Both the position numbers and the translations under genes were made by a program. The notes beneath the pieces are model-generated. The model searched no databases and was not told the DNA's origin. It saw only the letters and a program-made list of their open reading frames with translations. This document shows, piece by piece, positions 26,420 to 30,486 of a DNA stretch of 30,486 nt. Positions within the stretch are counted from its first letter, which is position 1; each line of letters starts with the position of its first letter. Source of the stretch: an uncultured Gemmatimonadota bacterium (GTDB lineage Bacteria > Gemmatimonadota > Gemmatimonadetes > Gemmatimonadales > Gemmatimonadaceae); assembly GCA_946479895.1 (NCBI GenBank), contig CAMLHT010000005.1, forward strand, positions 1 through 30,486. The letters are read 5' to 3'.

Positions 26420-26794
26420 TTGATCCCCCGACGATGGTGGCCCCCAGTGGCCTGGCTGGGGGCGATTTTGACGGCGACATCCCTACCGAACACGCTCATA
26501 CCCGACGTGGGTTTTCGTTTCGCCGACAAGGGCCTGCATTTCTTCATGTATGGTGGTCTCGGACTGCTGCTCGCCCGGGCCATGCATAATCCGCCCCGCA
26601 CGACCCTGAGCCGGGTCTTCCTGGCGGCTTTTCTGCTCGTCGTCGCCATCGGCGCCCTGGACGAGTGGCACCAGCACTTCATCCAGGGCCGCAGCACAGA
26701 GCTGGCCGACTGGATGGCTGACTCGTCCGGCGGTCTGGTTGGTGCTTTGATTTGGACCATGACCGGCCGCCACAAGGAAATCCGCACCGCCTGA
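26420..26794 (+). CDS. VanZ-like membrane protein
   Basis: 124 aa with three to four hydrophobic segments. The VanZ signature is clear: FADKGLHFFMYGGLGLLLA, then DEWHQHFIQGRSTELADW and MADSSGGLVGAL. VanZ of Enterococcus gives low-level teicoplanin resistance, but most family members are uncharacterised, so resistance should not be inferred. It begins with TTG (LIPRRWWPPVAW); there is no in-frame ATG or GTG upstream, and GGAG lies 10 nt before. Its TGA shares one base with the aspS ATG (TGATG), so it is likely cotranscribed with aspS. Confidence 0.85.
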   Translation: MIPRRWWPPVAWLGAILTATSLPNTLIPDVGFRFADKGLHFFMYGGLGLLLARAMHNPPRTTLSRVFLAAFLLVVAIGALDEWHQHFIQGRSTELADWMADSSGGLVGALIWTMTGRHKEIRTA

Positions 26795-28578
26795 TGCCTG
26801 AGAACAACGCCGCCACGTCCCTTCGCACGCACCGCGCGGGATCCCTCCGCCGCGCGCACGCCGGAAGCACCGTCCGCCTCGGGGGCTGGGTTCACCGCAC
26901 CCGCGATCTCGGCGGCCTGGTCTTCATCGACCTCCGCGATCGCGAAGGACTCGTGCAGGTCTGCGTGAATCCCAACGAGGCGCCGGCCGACGTCGTGGCG
27001 GCCGCCCGCGCGCTCGGCCAGGAGACCGTCATCCTCGTCGAGGGCGTGGTCCGCGAGCGCGAGGAGCAGATGCGGAACTCGGACATGGCGACCGGTGACG
27101 TCGAAGTGCGCGCGACGTCCATCCGGGTCGTGGGCCCCGCCAGCATTCCCGCGATCCCCGTGGCGCGCGGGAAGAGCGAGAGCCTCCCGGCCGAGGAGCT
27201 GCGACTTCGTCACCGGTACCTCGACCTCCGCCGCCCGGAGCTCCAGCACGCGATCATGCTGAAGCACCGGCTGATGCAGGCGACCCGCCGGCACCTGACC
27301 GAGGCCGGGTGCATCGAGGTCGAGACGCCGATCCTCACCAAGCCGACGCCCGAGGGCGCCCGCGACTATCTCGTTCCGAGCCGCGTGCACCCGGGCGAGT
27401 TCTACGCCCTGCCGCAGTCCCCGCAGCTGTACAAGCAGCTGCTCATGGTCGCGGGCTTCGACCGCTACTTCCAGATCGCGCGCTGCTTCCGCGACGAGGA
27501 CCTGCGGTACGATCGCCAGCCCGAGTTCACCCAGATCGACATCGAGGCGTCGTTCGTTGGGGTCGAGGACATCCTGGCCCTCTGCGAAGGGCTCATCGGC
27601 GCGCTGTGGTCCGAGGCGGGCATCACGGCGCCGAAGACCTTCCGGCGGATGCCGTATCGCGAGGCGATGGAGAAGTACGGCAGCGACAAGCCCGACCTCC
27701 GCTACGGACTCGAGATCTTCGACGCGTCCGACGTGTTCCGCGGATCGGACTTCGGCATCACGAAGTCGGCGCTGGAGCGCGGCGAGCGCATTCGCGGCAT
27801 CCGGATACCCGGAGGGGCCGCGTTCTCGCGGAAGCAGCAGGACGAGATCGAGGCGGTCGCCAAGTCGGCGGGCGCCGGCGGCCTGCTGCGGCTGAAGAAG
27901 GCCAACGGCGTGCTCGAGGGCCCCGCGGCGAAGTTCCTGTCGGCGGAGGCAGCGGCGAAGCTCGACCTGGCCGAGGGCGACCTGGCGGTGTTCGTCGCCG
28001 CGCCGCCGCACGTCGCCAACCCGGCGCTGGATCGCGTGCGGCAGGATGTTGCCCGCCGCCAGAATCTGGTGAAGGACGGCGAGCATGCCTTCCTCATCGT
28101 GACGGAGTTCCCGCTCTTCGAGAAGGATCCGGAGTCCGGGGCGCTGATGGCCGTTCACCATCCCTTCACGTCGCCGATGGCCGAGGACATTCCGCTGCTG
28201 GATTCCGCGCCGGAAAAGGTGCGGGCGAACGCCTACGACGTCGTCTACAACGGGACGGAGCTCGGCGGCGGATCGATCCGCATCTCCGATCCGGCCCTCC
28301 AGTCCCGGATGTTCAAGCTGCTCGGGATCGACGACGCCACGGCGGAGGCCCGCTTCGGGTTCCTGCTCGAGGGCCTCCGGGCAGGGGCGCCGCCGCATGG
28401 CGGCGTCGCGTTCGGGCTGGATCGGATCTCGATGCAGCTCGCTCAGGCGCAATCGTTGCGCGATGTGATCGCATTTCCCAAGACCACGGCGGCCCGGGCG
28501 CTCTACGAAGGCGCGCCCACCCAGGTGCCTCCGCGCGATCTCCAGGACCTACACATCAGGATCGAGGACCGGCGGTGA
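26794..28578 (+). CDS. aspS: Aspartate--tRNA ligase
   Basis: Class II aminoacyl-tRNA synthetase, 594 aa, the bacterial long type. The N-terminal anticodon-binding OB fold (GGWVHRTRDLGGLVFIDLRD) is followed by the catalytic domain with motif 2 (RCFRDEDLRYDRQPEFTQID), a GAD-type insertion in the middle, and motif 3 (HGGVAFGLDRISMQLA). RTRDLGG has Leu at the position where His is associated with non-discriminating enzymes (Pseudomonas H31), which suggests a tRNA-Asp-specific enzyme. No gatCAB gene is visible to test this. The ATG at 26794 (MPENNAATSL) shares a base with the vanZ stop. Its own stop overlaps the phoH GTG. Confidence 0.97.
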   Translation: MPENNAATSLRTHRAGSLRRAHAGSTVRLGGWVHRTRDLGGLVFIDLRDREGLVQVCVNPNEAPADVVAAARALGQETVILVEGVVREREEQMRNSDMATGDVEVRATSIRVVGPASIPAIPVARGKSESLPAEELRLRHRYLDLRRPELQHAIMLKHRLMQATRRHLTEAGCIEVETPILTKPTPEGARDYLVPSRVHPGEFYALPQSPQLYKQLLMVAGFDRYFQIARCFRDEDLRYDRQPEFTQIDIEASFVGVEDILALCEGLIGALWSEAGITAPKTFRRMPYREAMEKYGSDKPDLRYGLEIFDASDVFRGSDFGITKSALERGERIRGIRIPGGAAFSRKQQDEIEAVAKSAGAGGLLRLKKANGVLEGPAAKFLSAEAAAKLDLAEGDLAVFVAAPPHVANPALDRVRQDVARRQNLVKDGEHAFLIVTEFPLFEKDPESGALMAVHHPFTSPMAEDIPLLDSAPEKVRANAYDVVYNGTELGGGSIRISDPALQSRMFKLLGIDDATAEARFGFLLEGLRAGAPPHGGVAFGLDRISMQLAQAQSLRDVIAFPKTTAARALYEGAPTQVPPRDLQDLHIRIEDRR

Positions 28579-29558
28579 GCGACGATAGCGTCACACGAAA
28601 GCTGAACACCGAGGGGGCGGATCTGCTGACCCTCGCGGGAGTGAACGACACCAACCTCATCGAGCTCTCCCGCATCGGGGGCGTCAAGGTCGCGCTGCGT
28701 GGCGAGACGATGACCCTCACCGGTCCGGAGGATCTCGTCGAGCGCGCCCAGGCGATCGGCCAGCGGATGATCGACGCCGCGCGCCAGCGCCGGGACCTGA
28801 CGGCCGACGACGTGCTGCGCCTGAGCGACGCGGCCGACAACTACGACCAGGGCGAGGGGGGCTCGGGCACCGGGGGAAGCTTCGGCGGCCCGCGCATCGC
28901 GCTGCCGGGCATTCGCAAGGTCATCGAAGCCAAGACCACGGGGCAGGCCGAGTACCTGAAGCAGATCCAGGACAACGACATCGTGGTCGGGATCGGTCCG
29001 GCGGGCACGGGCAAGACGTACCTCGCCGTCGCCGCCGCCGTCGAGGCGCTCACCAAGAAGCGCGTGCGCCGGATCGTGCTGGCGCGGCCGGCGGTCGAAG
29101 CGGGGGAGAACCTCGGCTTCCTGCCCGGCGACATGCAGGCGAAGGTGGATCCGTACCTGCGCCCGCTGTACGACGCGCTCGACGACATGATGCCGGCCGA
29201 GCGGGTGGAGCGGGCCCTCGAGACGCGGACCATCGAGATCGCGCCGCTGGCGTTCATGCGCGGCCGCACGCTCGGCGACGCGTTCATCATCGTGGACGAG
29301 GCGCAGAACGCGACGGCCATGCAGATGAAGATGCTGCTCACCCGCATGGGCGTGAACTCGAAGATGGTGATCACCGGCGACAAGACCCAGGTGGACCTGC
29401 CGCGCCACCAGGAGTCGGGGCTCGGCCAGGTCGAGCGGATCCTGCCGGGCATCGACGGCATCGCGTTCCACTACTTCGACGAGACGGACGTCGTCCGCCA
29501 TCGCCTCGTGCGCGACATCGTGAAGGCGTACGCCGCGGAAGAGGCCGCGGCTGGGTGA
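28575..29558 (+). CDS. phoH: PhoH-family ATPase
   Basis: Cytoplasmic P-loop ATPase (PhoH/YbeZ type), 327 aa. An N-terminal KH-like region (residues about 20-90) and a Gly-rich linker (GEGGSGTGGSFGG) precede Walker A GPAGTGKT at 141-148, then LARPAVEAGENLGFLPGD and Walker B FIIVDEAQNAT, with sensor-like MVITGDKTQVDLP. YbeZ partners with YbeY in rRNA and ribosome metabolism, and ybeY is the next gene. The GTG at 28575 overlaps the aspS stop (GTGA). An in-frame extension reaching back to 27309 is only an aspS shadow. Confidence 0.95.
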   Translation: MSDDSVTRKLNTEGADLLTLAGVNDTNLIELSRIGGVKVALRGETMTLTGPEDLVERAQAIGQRMIDAARQRRDLTADDVLRLSDAADNYDQGEGGSGTGGSFGGPRIALPGIRKVIEAKTTGQAEYLKQIQDNDIVVGIGPAGTGKTYLAVAAAVEALTKKRVRRIVLARPAVEAGENLGFLPGDMQAKVDPYLRPLYDALDDMMPAERVERALETRTIEIAPLAFMRGRTLGDAFIIVDEAQNATAMQMKMLLTRMGVNSKMVITGDKTQVDLPRHQESGLGQVERILPGIDGIAFHYFDETDVVRHRLVRDIVKAYAAEEAAAG

Positions 29559-29559
29559 C

Positions 29560-30024
29560 GTGTCGCCCGAATCCGTGCGTCCGACGATTCACGTCGCGGT
29601 CGATGGAGTCGCCACCCCGCTGAGCCGCGCGTCGGCCCGGCGGGTCGTGGAAGGCGTGCTGCGCGCCGAGAAGGTGCGCGGCGCGCTCGTTTCGGTCGCC
29701 TTCGTCACCGACCGGGCCATCGCCGCCCTGAACCGGAAGCACCTCGGCCATCGCGGCGCGACGGACGTGATCTCGTTCGGCTTCGATCGCCCGGGCGACG
29801 CGGACCCGGTGGTGGGCGACATCTACATCGCGCCGGGCGTGGCGTCGCGCAACGCGAAGGCCCGGAAGGTCGGCGTTCGCGAGGAGCTCACGCGGCTGCT
29901 CGTGCACGGGACGCTCCACGTCCTCGGATACGATCATCCGGAGGACGACGGCCGGGAGCGCTCGGCGATGTGGCGTCGCCAGGAGCAGCTGGTGCGGCGC
30001 CTTCACCTCGCGTCCGGCCGATGA
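29560..30024 (+). CDS. ybeY: Endoribonuclease / rRNA maturation factor YbeY
   Basis: Zinc metalloprotein required for 16S rRNA 3'-end maturation and ribosome quality control; 154 aa. The zinc motif H3xH5xH is complete: His116, His120 and His126 in HGTLHVLGYDH. LNRKHLGHRGATDVISFGF and VGDIYIAPGVA are conserved in the family. The GTG start lies one base after the phoH stop, the standard phoH-ybeY pairing. Its TGA overlaps the ATG of a membrane protein gene. Confidence 0.95.
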   Translation: MSPESVRPTIHVAVDGVATPLSRASARRVVEGVLRAEKVRGALVSVAFVTDRAIAALNRKHLGHRGATDVISFGFDRPGDADPVVGDIYIAPGVASRNAKARKVGVREELTRLLVHGTLHVLGYDHPEDDGRERSAMWRRQEQLVRRLHLASGR

Positions 30025-30486
30025 TCGCCGTCCTCGTCGCCACCCTGGCGACCGGGCTCGCGGCCCTGCTGTCCATGGCGGACGGCGCGCTGCTGGCCAC
30101 GCATACGTCGCCGGAGCACGCCTGGGACTCCGACGCCGACCGGAACCGCCGGGAGCGGGAGCATCGTTCGCTGTCCATGGCGCGCGTCCTCCTCTATCTG
30201 GCGGCCGGCGCGGCCATCGCCGTGCTGTTCGACTTCGCGGCCTACGGCCTCGTGGTCCGGACGCTGATCGAGATCGCCGTCGCGCTGGCGATCGTCGCGG
30301 TGACGGAGAGCGTCGCGCGGGCCATCGGCCAGGCGAATGCCACGCGCGTGAACGTCATCGGCGCGCCCCTCGCCACCGCCGCCGTCGTGGCGCTGGCGCC
30401 GGCGGTGATCCTTGGCGCGCGGCTCGAGCGATTCCTCCACTACCTCCTGCCGCGCGCGGTCGAGGACGAGGACCAGCGCGAGGCGA
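30021..30486 (+). CDS. Multi-pass membrane protein, possible CNNM/CorC-type transporter N-terminus (partial)
   Basis: The first 155 residues are present; the window ends before a stop. It starts MIAVLVATLATGLAALLSMA by an ATG overlapping the ybeY stop (ATGA). Hydrophobic segments lie at about residues 2-20, 53-72, 76-96 and 115-133, with an acidic-basic loop around residue 40 (SDADRNRREREHR) and acidic residues near the edge (VEDEDQREA). In many bacteria phoH-ybeY is followed by a CorC/HlyC-family gene, and small residues with an early charged loop fit the CNNM transmembrane domain. No diagnostic CBS or CorC motif is reached, so this assignment rests mainly on context. Confidence 0.6.
   Translation, partial: MIAVLVATLATGLAALLSMADGALLATHTSPEHAWDSDADRNRREREHRSLSMARVLLYLAAGAAIAVLFDFAAYGLVVRTLIEIAVALAIVAVTESVARAIGQANATRVNVIGAPLATAAVVALAPAVILGARLERFLHYLLPRAVEDEDQREA

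Noticed and set aside
26367..26423. 18-codon open frame (MTPGVKSPLIDRR...) whose TGA overlaps the vanZ TTG
   Set aside because: The TTGA overlap looks like coupling, but there is no Shine-Dalgarno sequence, no known family and a length expected by chance.
26329..28452. 707-codon minus-strand open frame opposite vanZ and aspS
   Set aside because: Covers two well-supported genes in antisense and shows no recognisable domain.
27309..28574. In-frame upstream extension of phoH
   Set aside because: The translated extension is Arg/Gly/Ala-rich shadow of aspS; the PhoH fold begins after the GTG at 28575.

Overview
The window is GC-rich, tightly packed bacterial chromosome. It carries housekeeping genes only: I see no insertion sequence, prophage, CRISPR array, rRNA or tRNA. 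The protein families, the unusual trp gene order and a REP-like palindrome suggest a Gemmatimonadota-like Gram-negative bacterium, but this is inferred from gene content and not proven.

Region 1 (1-14999, minus strand) reads as one long transcription unit: truA, a lipoprotein-type Deg protease, purB, purC, psd, pssA, purS, purQ, purL, purF, ppdK, a GT4 glycosyltransferase, and the start of a polysaccharide deacetylase. Eight successive junctions from truA to purL are 4-nt ATGA/GTGA overlaps. The one structured gap, between purL and purF, holds a 27-bp palindrome. The unit combines five steps of de novo purine synthesis (all three FGAM synthetase subunits included) with both steps from CDP-diacylglycerol to phosphatidylethanolamine.

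Region 2 (15000-25263, mostly plus strand) is a trp/fol unit: trpD, then lexA on the opposite strand, then trpC, trpF, trpB, a HEAT-repeat protein, an HD-GYP protein, trpA, folB, folK, a YqeK-like HD hydrolase and a single-pass LytR_C-domain protein. trpE and trpG are absent. The HEAT and HD-GYP genes sit between the two tryptophan synthase subunits, overlap each other and their neighbours, and appear to share a homologous N-terminal module of about 120 residues. The lexA/trpC divergent region holds four CCGAA motifs at helical spacing, a candidate LexA operator.

Region 3 (25192-30486): rlmN on the minus strand runs convergently into the LytR_C gene and overlaps it by 72 nt. Divergent from rlmN is a plus-strand unit: vanZ-like, aspS, phoH, ybeY and a membrane protein cut by the window edge.

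The observations most worth following are the HEAT/HD-GYP pair inside the trp operon, the phased repeats between lexA and trpC, and the glycosyltransferase, which has no ATG, GTG or TTG upstream of its conserved N-terminus and lies in frame behind the ppdK stop codon.
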